Positions 41,671-50,759 of a stretch of DNA of 64,000 bases are shown one piece after another. Source of the stretch: Pseudomonadota bacterium (lineage in GTDB: Bacteria; Myxococcota_A; UBA796; CAJQPC01); assembly GCA_024228935.1 (NCBI GenBank), contig JAAESX010000091.1:224435-288434 (forward strand), given 5' to 3'. The translations under genes and the position numbers were made by a program. The notes beneath the pieces were generated by a model. The model saw nothing but the letters and a program-made list of their open reading frames with translations, did no database searches and was not told where the DNA came from. Every line of letters starts with the position of its first letter. The first letter of the stretch is position 1.

Positions 41671-43937
41671 GCGTCCTCCACAAGCCCGCCCCCCACGCAT
41701 CGGCCTCGCTCCACGTCACCGGCGGCGCCCGCTACGTCGACGACCTGCCCCGGCCCGCCGGACTTCTGCACGCCTGCGTGGTGGAGTCGGGCGTGGCGGC
41801 CGGACGCATCGTCTCTCGCGACGCGACGAAGGCACGACAAGTGCCTGGTGTCGTTGCGGTTCTCTTCGCTGACGACATTCCTGGCAGCCCGCTGGTGGGT
41901 CCCATCGTGCACGACGAGCCGGTCCTGGCCCTCGACGAGGTCCACTTCCCCGCCCAGGCGGTCGCGGTGGTGTACGCCGAGACCCCCGAGGCCGGACGGG
42001 CCGGCGCCGCGGCGGTCGTCGTTGAGATCGAGGCCACCGAGCCCATCCGCACCCTGGGCGAGGCGCTCGCCCAGAAGCAGGTCCTGACGACGCCGCACGT
42101 CATCCAGCGAGGCGACTCTCCCGCCGCGCTCGCCTCGGCGCACGTCACGGTGGACGGCACCACCCGGAACGGTGGACAGGACCACTTCTACCTGGAGACC
42201 CAGGCGGCCCAGGCCACGGTCGTCGACGGCGGCATCCACGTCGTCAGCTCGACCCAGCACCCGACCGAGATCCAGAAGATGGTCGCGTCGGTCCTGGCAC
42301 TCCCCGCCAATGCGGTCGTCTGCGAGGTTCCCCGCCTGGGCGGCGGCTTCGGCGGCAAGGAGTCCCAGGCGACCAACTACGCGGTCCTGGCCGCGCTGGG
42401 CGCCCAGGTCACCGGACGCCCGGTCCGCTTCGTCGTGGACCGGGACCACGACATGCGCCAGACCGGGGGACGCCACCCGTTCTGGACCATCTGGAGCGCC
42501 GGCTTCGACGCCGACGGCCGCATCACGGCGCTGGACGCACGCGTCCACTGCGACGGCGGCTGGATCACAGACCTGACGGGGCCCATCCTCGACCGGGCGC
42601 TCTTCCACCTCGACAACGCCTACTTCATCGAGAACCTGCACCTGGTCGGACAGGGCTACCGCACGAACACGAAGTCGAAGACCGCGTTCCGCGGCTTCGG
42701 CGGCCCCCAGGGCATGCTCGTCATCGAAGACGTGATGGACGCCGGCGCGGCGGCGCTCGGCCTCGACCCGGCCGAGATCCGACGGCGGAACTTCTACGGC
42801 GCCGCACCTCGAGACCGCGCCCCGTACGGCCAGGTCATCCCCGTCGAGCACAATCGACTCGAGCGTATCTGGTCCGAACTGTTCGACTCTTCCGACTTCC
42901 TGGCGCGCCGGCTCATCATCGACAAGGCCAACGAGCGCACCCGCTTCACGAAGCGTGGCCTCGCGATCACGCCCTTGAAGTTCGGCATCAGCTTCACCGC
43001 CTCGCTGCTGAACCAGGCCGGCGCCCTGGTCCACGTCTACACCGACGGCTCGGTGCAGCTGAACCACGGCGGCACCGAGATGGGCCAGGGCCTGTACACC
43101 AAGATGCTCGCCATCTGTGCCGACGAGTTGGGCGTCCCGCCCGGCCAGATCCGTCACATGGCGACCGCCACGGACAAGGTCCCGAACACCTCGGCGACCG
43201 CAGCCTCGAGCGGGTCCGACCTGAACGGCCAGGCCGTCAAGGCGGCCTGCGAGCACATCCGCGAGCGCATGCGGCCCATCGCCGAGGAGACCGTCGGTGC
43301 CCCGGCGACGTTCGAAGACGGTCTGGTGGTCGGCCCCGACGGCCACATGGCGTTCGCCGACCTCGCCACCCAGTGCTGGGTCCGGCAGGTCTCCCTTTCG
43401 GCGACCGGCTTCTACGCCACCCCCGGCGTGGCCTACGATCGGGACGCCGGGCACGGGACACCCTTCCACTACTTCGCCTATGGAGCCGCGGTCTCCGAGG
43501 TCGAGGTCGATGGCCTGACCGGGATGCACCGGGTGTTGCGGGTCGACATCCTGCACGACTGCGGCGACTCGCTGGTGCCATCGGTGGACGTCGGCCAGGT
43601 CGAGGGCGGGTTCGTCCAGGGGATGGGGTGGGTCACCTGCGAGGAGGTCCTGTTCGACGACGACAACCGCTGCATCACGCACGGGCCGTCGACGTACAAG
43701 ATCCCCGCCGTCGGCGACGTGCCGGTCGACTTCCGCGTCCACCTGCTCCAGCGCGCTCCGCAGCCCGGCGTCGTGCACGGCAGCAAGGCCGTGGGCGAGC
43801 CCCCGTTCATGCTGGCCATGAGCGTCCTGCACGCCCTCCGGAACGCGGTCTCCGCGTTCGGCGACAGCGGGTTCGATCTGCCCGCACCCGCCACGCCCGA
43901 GGCCATCCTACGTGCCGTCGAGTCCGCGAAGACCTGA
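41667..43937 (+). CDS. xdhB: xanthine dehydrogenase, molybdenum-binding subunit
   Basis: 756 residues from ATG 41667, overlapping xdhA. Mo-cofactor and substrate residues known from bovine and Rhodobacter enzymes are visible. FYLETQ carries the purine-contacting Glu, AFRGFGGPQGM the purine-contacting Arg, and GSKAVGEPP the general-base Glu. LGGGFGGKE and NHGGTEMGQGL are cofactor loops. It should therefore oxidise hypoxanthine and xanthine, not just aldehydes. No xdhC maturation gene is found in the window. Confidence 0.95.
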   Translation: MSVLHKPAPHASASLHVTGGARYVDDLPRPAGLLHACVVESGVAAGRIVSRDATKARQVPGVVAVLFADDIPGSPLVGPIVHDEPVLALDEVHFPAQAVAVVYAETPEAGRAGAAAVVVEIEATEPIRTLGEALAQKQVLTTPHVIQRGDSPAALASAHVTVDGTTRNGGQDHFYLETQAAQATVVDGGIHVVSSTQHPTEIQKMVASVLALPANAVVCEVPRLGGGFGGKESQATNYAVLAALGAQVTGRPVRFVVDRDHDMRQTGGRHPFWTIWSAGFDADGRITALDARVHCDGGWITDLTGPILDRALFHLDNAYFIENLHLVGQGYRTNTKSKTAFRGFGGPQGMLVIEDVMDAGAAALGLDPAEIRRRNFYGAAPRDRAPYGQVIPVEHNRLERIWSELFDSSDFLARRLIIDKANERTRFTKRGLAITPLKFGISFTASLLNQAGALVHVYTDGSVQLNHGGTEMGQGLYTKMLAICADELGVPPGQIRHMATATDKVPNTSATAASSGSDLNGQAVKAACEHIRERMRPIAEETVGAPATFEDGLVVGPDGHMAFADLATQCWVRQVSLSATGFYATPGVAYDRDAGHGTPFHYFAYGAAVSEVEVDGLTGMHRVLRVDILHDCGDSLVPSVDVGQVEGGFVQGMGWVTCEEVLFDDDNRCITHGPSTYKIPAVGDVPVDFRVHLLQRAPQPGVVHGSKAVGEPPFMLAMSVLHALRNAVSAFGDSGFDLPAPATPEAILRAVESAKT

Positions 43938-43951
43938 ACGGTTCAAGCGCC

Positions 43952-45004
43952 TTACCAGCTCGAGCCCGCTCCGCCTCCGCCGCTGGAGCCGCCGCCGAAG
44001 CTCCCGCCACCGCCCCCACTGAAGCCGCCTCCGCCGCTGCTGCTGCTCGACGTGGACCGGACCTTCATCGGGATGTTGTACGTGCTCGTCGAGCTGTGGT
44101 CGCAGTGCAGGCAGATGGTGCTCGCCTCGCCGTACCCGGATGACGTGTAGGTAGCTGGAACCACCGTGCTTCTCGAGGTCTTGGCCGTCTTGTTCGCGCA
44201 GCTCGGGCAGTTGCCGTACCCAGAGAACCACTTGTTGTCGGTGAACATGCGCGTCTCGTCGCACTGTGGGCAGGCGTACACGTCGTAGTCCACGCTCCCC
44301 AGGGACTCCTCGGCCTGCTGGCCCTCAGTCAGGTGGGCGTCGTCCTCGACCTCGTCGAGCTTGACCATGTCGACGAGGTCACCGTGCTTGTCGCACTGCC
44401 GGTTCCGCTTGTGTTTCGCCCGCCCATAGACCACACCGCCACCCACGAGCGCCAACAGCGCGATGCCCCCAATGGGGACCATCGGGTCGACCGGCACGTC
44501 GGGCCGGCCAGCCGTGGCGCCCGCGACGCCATCGTGGACCGTCGTGTCCCCGCGGACGCGCGCATCGATCGCCTCGACGCCGACCACCAGGCCCTGTCCG
44601 AAGTCGCCGTTCTTGAAGAGCGGCACCATGTGCTGCACCTGCATCGAGCCGAGCCAGCTGTCGGGCAGCGTCGCCTCGAGGCCGTACCCGGTCTCCATCT
44701 CAAGCCGCCGCTGTTCCATCACGAGAACGACGAGCAACCCGTTGTCATTGCTCGCCTTTCCGATACCCCAGTGGTTGAAGAGGCCCGTCGCGAACTCCTT
44801 GGGCGTGCCCGAGACCGAGTCGACCGTGACCACCGCGACCTCGACCGTGGTGTCCCGCTCCAGCGCCGTGATCCGCTCGTTCAGCTGGGCCTCGTCCGCA
44901 TCGGAGAGCACCTCGGCCAGGTCGACCACCCAGCCCCCCTCGTCGCGCGGGTTCGGGACGGCCTCGGGCTCCAGGGCCCATGCGCTCGTGATCAAGCACC
45001 ACAT
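43952..45004 (-). CDS. TPM-domain membrane protein with inserted zinc-ribbon-like region
   Basis: 350 residues. The second ATG (45004) is chosen because GAGGAG lies six bases before it, giving the very short signal MWCLITSAWA. A TPM domain (about 15-150; VVDLAEVLSDADEAQLNERI, NDNGLLVVLVM) is followed by one transmembrane helix (IGGIALLALVGGGVVYG). A long segment with CxxC pairs comes next (CPQC, CPSC, CLHC), and then a Gly/Ser-rich tail ending GGGGAGSSW. TPM proteins are linked to photosystem repair and envelope stress. The Gly-rich tail is usual for the family; the three zinc-knuckle-like pairs are not. Confidence 0.82.
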   Translation of the reverse strand: MWCLITSAWALEPEAVPNPRDEGGWVVDLAEVLSDADEAQLNERITALERDTTVEVAVVTVDSVSGTPKEFATGLFNHWGIGKASNDNGLLVVLVMEQRRLEMETGYGLEATLPDSWLGSMQVQHMVPLFKNGDFGQGLVVGVEAIDARVRGDTTVHDGVAGATAGRPDVPVDPMVPIGGIALLALVGGGVVYGRAKHKRNRQCDKHGDLVDMVKLDEVEDDAHLTEGQQAEESLGSVDYDVYACPQCDETRMFTDNKWFSGYGNCPSCANKTAKTSRSTVVPATYTSSGYGEASTICLHCDHSSTSTYNIPMKVRSTSSSSSGGGGFSGGGGGSFGGGSSGGGGAGSSW

Positions 45005-45014
45005 CCACATCTCC

Positions 45015-46106
45015 TCAGCGAACCGGTGGGTCGTAGCTCGCCGGACGGTCACCCAGCTCCATCCGGACCAGGAGCTCGACGATGTGGGTGTTGGCCTGGG
45101 CCATCAGGTCCTGCACCCGCGCCACCTCGGCGAGGCGATAGGCGCGGGACGCGAGCTCCTCGAGGCCGCGGTACCAGGCCAGCTCACCGTTCGAGACCCC
45201 CATCTGCGCCGCGAGTCCGGGCCCCAGGAGCCCCCGCGCGACGCCGCGGTAGTAGTGCGCCTGGAGCGGAGGGTGGCTCTCCAGCAGCGCCTTCATCAGC
45301 TTGCGGGCGTCGTCGTCCGGTGGCGCTGACGTCATCTGGTACAGCTCGAACAGGTCGTGTCCCTGGGCCTCGGTCGAGCAGACAAGGTCCTCGCGCACGC
45401 CGATCAGCCGCGCGACGAGCGCGTAGAGCTGCATGATGCAGGCGCCGTCCGCGTCCGAGACCCGAACGCCCACCTGACGCAGCCCGTCGAGGATGACGGT
45501 GCTGAACAGCAGGATGGTGTAGGCCATGTCGGCCTGGCAGATGGGCGTCCCCCAGCCCGCGTTCCAGTCGGGGGCCAGGCGGCGCCGCACCGCCGAGTGC
45601 ATCAGTCGGACACGGGCCGTGATCCGGAAGCTCTCGCCGTACCGCTCGAGCCCACCCGGCATCGCCGTCGTGAAGGCGAACTTGCCGGTCTCCGCCAGTC
45701 GGCGCTGGGCGTCGTCGTGAAGCCGGCCCGTCGCGATCAGGGGCTTGTTCGCTGCGGGCGGCGCATAGGACAGCGGCAACGAGCGGCCCTTGAAGACGCT
45801 GATGACGATGGGGGCCATCTGGCGCAGCAGCGTGCCGCCGCGGGCGATGGCGGCGTGGTCCACGCCGACCAGGCAGGACTCCAGGTGATCCATGTAGGCC
45901 CGCAACGCTTCGGGGTGGTCGGCTCGCGGTCCGCTCGCCAGCGCCTCGTCGACGAGCGACATCCCCGCGTCGCGCCCCAGCTCGGCGATCACCGCGACCA
46001 GCTCGTCGGCCAGCGGATCCCCCTCGGAGAGCGCGGAGGTGTACCGGGCGACCCGGTCCGCCCCGAACCGGGCCACGGCAGCGTCGGCATGGACGAAGCG
46101 CTCCAT
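45015..46106 (-). CDS. MpaB/rubber-oxygenase-like (DUF2236) oxygenase
   Basis: 363 residues, starting at ATG 46106 because a TACACT box lies exactly seven bases before it; GTG 46112 would add two residues. The protein is helical throughout and matches the PF09995 family of heme-dependent oxygenases related to latex-clearing protein Lcp and fungal MpaB. Landmarks are AETGKFAFTTAMPGG, ITARVRLMHSAVRR (likely heme-contacting His) and WGTPICQADMAYTIL. It has no signal peptide, so it is probably cytoplasmic or membrane-associated. The substrate is probably an isoprenoid or other unsaturated lipid, by family analogy only. Confidence 0.82.
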   Translation of the reverse strand: MERFVHADAAVARFGADRVARYTSALSEGDPLADELVAVIAELGRDAGMSLVDEALASGPRADHPEALRAYMDHLESCLVGVDHAAIARGGTLLRQMAPIVISVFKGRSLPLSYAPPAANKPLIATGRLHDDAQRRLAETGKFAFTTAMPGGLERYGESFRITARVRLMHSAVRRRLAPDWNAGWGTPICQADMAYTILLFSTVILDGLRQVGVRVSDADGACIMQLYALVARLIGVREDLVCSTEAQGHDLFELYQMTSAPPDDDARKLMKALLESHPPLQAHYYRGVARGLLGPGLAAQMGVSNGELAWYRGLEELASRAYRLAEVARVQDLMAQANTHIVELLVRMELGDRPASYDPPVR

Positions 46107-46113
46107 GCCCACG

Positions 46114-46119
46114 AGTGTA
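46114..46119 (-). promoter_or_regulatory. leaderless-type -10 box (TACACT)
   Basis: On the minus strand TACACT ends 7 bases before ATG 46106, with no Shine-Dalgarno. It is identical in sequence and spacing to the box before 48150. Confidence 0.5.
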
Positions 46120-46123
46120 GACC

Positions 46124-48075
46124 TCAGGGACCGATCCAGCCCAGCTCTCGCAGGGTGGTCGCGACGTCCTGGGCCAGCACTGAGTGACCGCGCTGCGTCA
46201 GATGGCAGTCGTCCAGGAACAGGTCCTCGTGGCGACGCGCGTGGAGACCGGTGGCCGCGTCGAGGAACCCGCTCCCGGTCGCCTGCGCCAGCTCGAGCTG
46301 CATCGCGGCGTAGGGGCTCATCGGCGCAGGATCCGGGTCCAGGCCCTCGGTCGCGAGTAGCACCTGGGCGCCCACGCCCTGTGCGGCGGAGATGATCGCC
46401 TCCAGGTTCTCGCGAGCGTGCTCGACCGGGACGGCCACTCCAGCCGGACGCCCGAGCGCCACGACCGCGCTCTGGACGCCGAAGAAGAGACCGCTTCGCT
46501 CGAGCGGAGACGGCGCGGGCCCCTGGCCGTCCAGGTACCGCGCGTGGAGTTGTCCCGGTAGCTCACCGACGATGGCGTCATCAGGTCGTTGTGCCCGACG
46601 TAGACCACGACGATGTCCGGCTCCAGAGCCTGCATCTGACTCACGGCGTAGAGCCGGATGTGCAGCGTGTTCCAGCCGCCGACGCCCTGGTTCACGACCT
46701 CCCATCCCAGGAGCGAGTTCGCGAGGCGACTCGGCCAGAACTCGCTCAGGTCGTCGTTCTGGAAGGCGCCGCCGGTGGCGCTTCCGCCGAACGCGACCAG
46801 TCGCAGCCCCAGCCCGCGCGGCGGAGGACGGACCGGGAAGCCCTCGGTCGGGTAGTCGCGGTGCTCCTGGAGCTCGATGAGCTCGACGAACTCGGTGTGG
46901 GCCCGCGTCCAGCCGTCCACGCGACTCCAGCCGGCGGCGAGCGGCGAGATCCGAACGGCGCTCTCGGCCGCCAGGAGCCAGAGCGCGATCAGCCCGTAGC
47001 TCCAGCGCACCCGCGCCCCGACCGGGTTGCGGTTGACCCACGCCAGAGCGGCCCAGACCCCCACCGGTCCGACGAGCGCCAGCCAGCCGACCGACGCCGA
47101 CCCCAGCGCAGCCACACCCGCGAGCGCCAGGGACGCCCCGAGTGCCTGCAAGGCCTGACGACGCAGCGTCGTCGCGCCGTAGGCGACCAGCGCGGCGTGG
47201 ATCGACGCGCCGAGCCCCAGCAGCAGCGGCGCGGTCGTCGAGGCCACGCCCAGGAGCCGCATCGCATCCAGGGCGGGCCGCAGGTCCAGCGCCAGCAGCG
47301 GAAGCCAGACGAGGCCGCGCCGGTCCCGCACCCACCAGCCGCCCAGCAGCGCGAAGAGGACCATCGCAAGCGGCGCCAGCCAGGGGGACCGCACGCCCGA
47401 GGCGAACGGCCCGCCGCCCCAGCCATCGAGCTCGAGCGCGTGCACCCGGATCCGGCGCACCCCCGAGCTGACGATAAACGAGCCCTGGACCGGCCCGACG
47501 CACCTCGCCACCAGCTGCTCGCCTTCGAACACGTCCAGCCCCATCGGGGTCGGGCGCACGAGCAGGTCCACGTCCTGGCGAGCCGAGCCCAGGCTCTCGC
47601 ACGACATCAGGCCGCCCCCATGGAAGCCGTCGTCCGTCCGATCCAGGACCAGGCTCGAGCCCCGGCGGAGATCCGCTCGGCCCAGGCCCGGGTCCTGGAG
47701 AGGCTCGTCGCCGGGCGGAGCGTTGGGTGGCAAGGCGGCGACGTCCTCCTGCTCGAAGCCGAACTGCAGCCGCAGCTGCCCACCCTCCGGCACGGTCGCC
47801 GTCACGCGGATCGCCCCGGTCCCCGCCATGTACCCCTGGGGCGACACGCCGCGGAAGAACCACAGGTCGAGGGGCCCCGGTCGCTCGGCGAGCGGTCCGG
47901 CCAGCGCCGCCGTCTCGACGGGCACCCGCCCCGGTCGCTCGTCCCAGTCCGCCCCGACCTGCGGGAGCGCGCCGACCACGGCCCACCACACCAGGAGCCC
48001 CAGCGCAGCGCCCGTCAGCGCGCCGACGACGCTCCACCGCGTGCGGGCCTGGCCGGTCCGGTCGGTCTCTGGCAT
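46124..48075 (-). pseudogene. membrane-anchored SGNH/GDSL hydrolase, frameshifted
   Basis: About 650 codons if read across a -1 shift. From ATG 48075 the first frame gives an N-terminal helix (VVGALTGAALGLLVWW), a beta domain and about seven transmembrane helices. It then gives SGNH blocks with the catalytic Ser in AFGGSATGG, the Gly in NQGVGGWNT and the Asn in VGHNDLM. Just after that, between about 46,550 and 46,590, the coding signal moves to another frame. That frame supplies ENLEAIISAAQGVGAQVLLATEG and the catalytic DDCHLTQRGH. Each half alone is incomplete. A one-base loss, whether a real mutation or an assembly error, explains it. The substrate is unknown. Confidence 0.75.
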
Positions 48076-48101
48076 CGCTCGTCGCTCCGGCGTGATCGTC
48101 C

Positions 48102-48123
48102 CCCGCGGCCCGCGGCCCGCGGG
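48102..48123. repeat. three tandem CCCGCGG heptamers in a divergent promoter region
   Basis: Three perfect copies (48102-48108, 48109-48115, 48116-48122), the last forming the palindrome CCCGCGGG with the next base. They lie between the SGNH gene and the LemA-like gene, 14 bases upstream of the latter's -10 box. This could be a protein-binding site or a chance GC-rich slip. Confidence 0.45.
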
Positions 48124-48136
48124 CGCGCAAGCGCCG

Positions 48137-48142
48137 TACACT
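48137..48142 (+). promoter_or_regulatory. leaderless-type -10 box (TACACT)
   Basis: TACACT ends 7 bases before ATG 48150. No Shine-Dalgarno is present. Confidence 0.5.
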
Positions 48143-48149
48143 CGCGCCC

Positions 48150-48887
48150 ATGTCCGCTGTCCGCGAGAAGCTCCTGCGCCGCCCCGACGTGCCGAACGAG
48201 CAGATCGACGACGTTATCGAGCGCGCCCAGGCGCTGCAGGACGAGGCCCTCGAGGCCAGCGAAGGCGCGACGCTCGAGGAGCTCGAGGCCGTCGCCAGGG
48301 AGCTGGAGATCGATCCGCGCTTCGTCGAGGAGGCGCTCGAGCACCTGAAGCGGGACGAGGAGCACGCCGCGGCCCAGGCCGAGAAGGACGCCATCGCCGA
48401 GAGCGCCGCGCAGGCCGGCCGGACGCGCACCATCGGGCTCGTCCTCGCCGGGCTGCTCGCCCTGGGCGCCGGTTTCGGCGGGTTGGGGCTCGTGGGCTCG
48501 AGCCAGCTGGCCCAGGTCACCCAGGATCGGGTCGCCGCCGAGGTCGCGCTGGACGTGGTGCTGGACCGTCAGGCGGCGCTCCTGCCGCAGCTCGTGGCCC
48601 TGAGCGGTGGAGACGGCCGGGCGCTCGCCGAGGCCCAGGAGAGCCTGGCGGCAGCGGAGACCATCGACGACCGCCTCGACGCCAGCCAGGAGCTCTCGAT
48701 CTCCGCCGCCGAGCTTCTGGCCCAGGCCGACGAGAGCACGGTGAAGACCGAGGTCCAGTTCGAGCTGACGGGGACCCAGAACCGCATCACGACGGAGCGC
48801 CGACGGTACGAGGAGGCCCTGCGCGCCTGGGAGATCACGGCCAAGGAGCCGCTCCCCCGCCTGGCCATCACGCTGGGAATGGACTGA
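48150..48887 (+). CDS. LemA-like membrane protein with N-terminal helical domain
   Basis: 245 residues. The first 65 residues form a small helical domain (TLEELEAVARELEIDPRFVEEAL) seen at the start of several bacterial membrane-sensor proteins. One transmembrane helix spans about 93-115 (TIGLVLAGLLALGAGFGG). The remaining part is a long helical hairpin ending in QFELTGTQNRITTERRRYEEAL and RLAITLGM. That follows the LemA C-terminal pattern (ELEGTENRIxxxRxxYN). LemA proteins are envelope-associated and poorly understood. It is divergent from the SGNH gene and convergent with the ABC-F gene, so it stands alone transcriptionally. Confidence 0.72.
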   Translation: MSAVREKLLRRPDVPNEQIDDVIERAQALQDEALEASEGATLEELEAVARELEIDPRFVEEALEHLKRDEEHAAAQAEKDAIAESAAQAGRTRTIGLVLAGLLALGAGFGGLGLVGSSQLAQVTQDRVAAEVALDVVLDRQAALLPQLVALSGGDGRALAEAQESLAAAETIDDRLDASQELSISAAELLAQADESTVKTEVQFELTGTQNRITTERRRYEEALRAWEITAKEPLPRLAITLGMD

Positions 48888-48902
48888 CCGCAGGCCGGCG
48901 CC

Positions 48903-50756
48903 TCAGACGCGCTCCGCCAGCTCCTCCCACAGCGCCATCGCCGCCTCGAGCTCCTGCTCGACCACCGCACGCTCGCCCAGCAAACGGGTCACCTCCTTCA
49001 CGTCGGAGGCGACCTCGGCGAGCTGCCCGTCCAGAGCCTCGAGCGACCCCTCGAGCTCGGTCACCCGGGCCTCGGTGGCGGCAAGCTCCTTCTTCATCCG
49101 CTCGAGCTCACGAAGACAGCGCTGCCGCTCCTTGTGCGACTCGCCGCGGGATGCCGACTCGTCCTCGTCGGGACGCCCGAGCACGGCCGGTTCCAGGTGC
49201 TCGGGGCGCAAGCCCTCGGTGACCTCGAGCCCAGCCGGGCTGAACGCGACCACGTGGGTGGCCAGCTCCTCGACCAGGAACCGGTCATGGCTGACGACGA
49301 CCACGACGCCCTCGAACGCCCGGAGCGCCTCGACCAGCACGCCCACGCTGACGACGTCGAGGTGGTTGGTCGGCTCGTCCAGCAGCAACACGTCCCAGGC
49401 CTGGACCGACAGCGCGGCCAGGGCCACCCGGGCCTTCTCTCCCCCTGAGAGCGTGCCGATCTGCTGAAGCGCCTTCTCGCCCGAGAGCCCCAGCGCCCCC
49501 AGCGCAGAGCGCGCCTGGGTCTCGGTACAGAGCGGGGCGACCGAGGTGACGTGGTCCACCGCCCGGAGCGTCCGGTCGAGAGCGCGGGCCTGGTCCTGCT
49601 CGTAGAGCCCGACCCGGACGCCCTTGCCGAGCAGGCGCCGGCCCTCCATGGGCCGAAGCTGACCACTCAGGAGCTTCAGGAGCGTCGACTTCCCACAGCC
49701 GTTGGGGCCCAGCAGGACCCAGCTCTCCCGCCGGTGGAGGCCCAGGTCCAGCCCCGTGAACAGGGCCTCGCCATAGCCGCCAGCCGCGTCGCGCAGGCCG
49801 ATGACGTCGCTGGAGCGCGCCTCGCGGACCTTGAACGCGAGCTTCGGCGGCGGCGCGTCGGGCGAGAGTTCCTCCATGCTGGCGACCAGCTTCTCGAGCC
49901 GCTTGGCCCGGCTCTGAGCCTGCTTCGCCTTGGTGGCCTTGGCTCCGAAACGCTCGACGAAGCGCGTCAGCTTGGCGGCCTCGTCCCCCTGCTTCTCCAG
50001 CGTGCTCTGCCGCAGATCGTCCCGGAGCTGCCGCTCGACGAGGTACCGCGTGAAGTCGACCGAGTACCGGTCCAGCGCCTGGGCTCGGAGCTCGACGATG
50101 CCCGACACGCACCGGTCGAGGACGAAGCGGTCGTGCGAGACGAGGACGAGCGCTCCGGGGTGCTGCGCGAGGTGTCCGGCGAGCCAGGCGCGAGCGTGCA
50201 GATCGAGGTGGTTCGTCGGCTCGTCGAGCAGCAGCACGTCCGGCCCCTCGACCAGCAGCCGAGCCAGCGCGACCCGCATCTGCCAGCCACCGGACAGCTC
50301 GGGCACGGGTCGCTCCCACTCCGAGGTGGGGAACCCGAGGCCGTGGAGCACCGTGCCGACCTTCTTGTCCATGGCGTACCCACCGGCCGCCTCGAACCGC
50401 TCGGCCAGATCGGCGTGCACCGCGATGGACTCAGGCGTCCCGTCGAGCGCGTCGGTTGCGGCGTCGAGCGCCCGCTCCATCCCCTTGAGCGCCTGGAGAC
50501 CGTCGGCCACCTCGTCCCAGACGCTGCTGGTGCTCTCGGAGACGGCGGTCTGGGGCAGGTACCCCAGGCGTCCCCGGTGCAGGACCGACCCGGCGTCCGC
50601 CTCGTGCTGTCCGGCGACCGCGCGCAGGAGCGTGGTCTTGCCCGCGCCGTTGCGGCCCACGAGCCCGATGCGCTCCCCCGGGCGGAGGTGCAGCGCGACA
50701 TCTACCAGGAGCTCGCGACCCCCGGCCGAGAGCGTCAGCCGGTCGACTCGAAGCAC
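48903..50756 (-). CDS. ABC-F family ATPase (Uup/EttA-like)
   Basis: 617 residues with two ATPase domains and no membrane segment. They have Walker A GRNGAGKTT and GPNGCGKST, signatures LSGGWQMR and LSGGEKAR, and Walker B LLLDEPTNHLDL and LLLDEPTNHLDV. Between them is the charged P-site tRNA-interaction linker (ATKAKQAQSRAKRL), and the protein ends in a C-terminal coiled coil of Uup type. ABC-F proteins act on the ribosome or on recombination intermediates. The start is GTG 50756, just after the miaB stop, so it is probably co-transcribed with miaB. Confidence 0.93.
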   Translation of the reverse strand: MLRVDRLTLSAGGRELLVDVALHLRPGERIGLVGRNGAGKTTLLRAVAGQHEADAGSVLHRGRLGYLPQTAVSESTSSVWDEVADGLQALKGMERALDAATDALDGTPESIAVHADLAERFEAAGGYAMDKKVGTVLHGLGFPTSEWERPVPELSGGWQMRVALARLLVEGPDVLLLDEPTNHLDLHARAWLAGHLAQHPGALVLVSHDRFVLDRCVSGIVELRAQALDRYSVDFTRYLVERQLRDDLRQSTLEKQGDEAAKLTRFVERFGAKATKAKQAQSRAKRLEKLVASMEELSPDAPPPKLAFKVREARSSDVIGLRDAAGGYGEALFTGLDLGLHRRESWVLLGPNGCGKSTLLKLLSGQLRPMEGRRLLGKGVRVGLYEQDQARALDRTLRAVDHVTSVAPLCTETQARSALGALGLSGEKALQQIGTLSGGEKARVALAALSVQAWDVLLLDEPTNHLDVVSVGVLVEALRAFEGVVVVVSHDRFLVEELATHVVAFSPAGLEVTEGLRPEHLEPAVLGRPDEDESASRGESHKERQRCLRELERMKKELAATEARVTELEGSLEALDGQLAEVASDVKEVTRLLGERAVVEQELEAAMALWEELAERV

Positions 50757-50759
50757 GGC

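Noticed and set aside
46124..48520. A single long leftward open frame of 798 codons
   Set aside because: Only its last third is protein-like. The upstream part is an Arg/Gly-rich shadow of the SGNH gene's first frame and of the LemA-like gene, so it was merged into the frameshifted gene.
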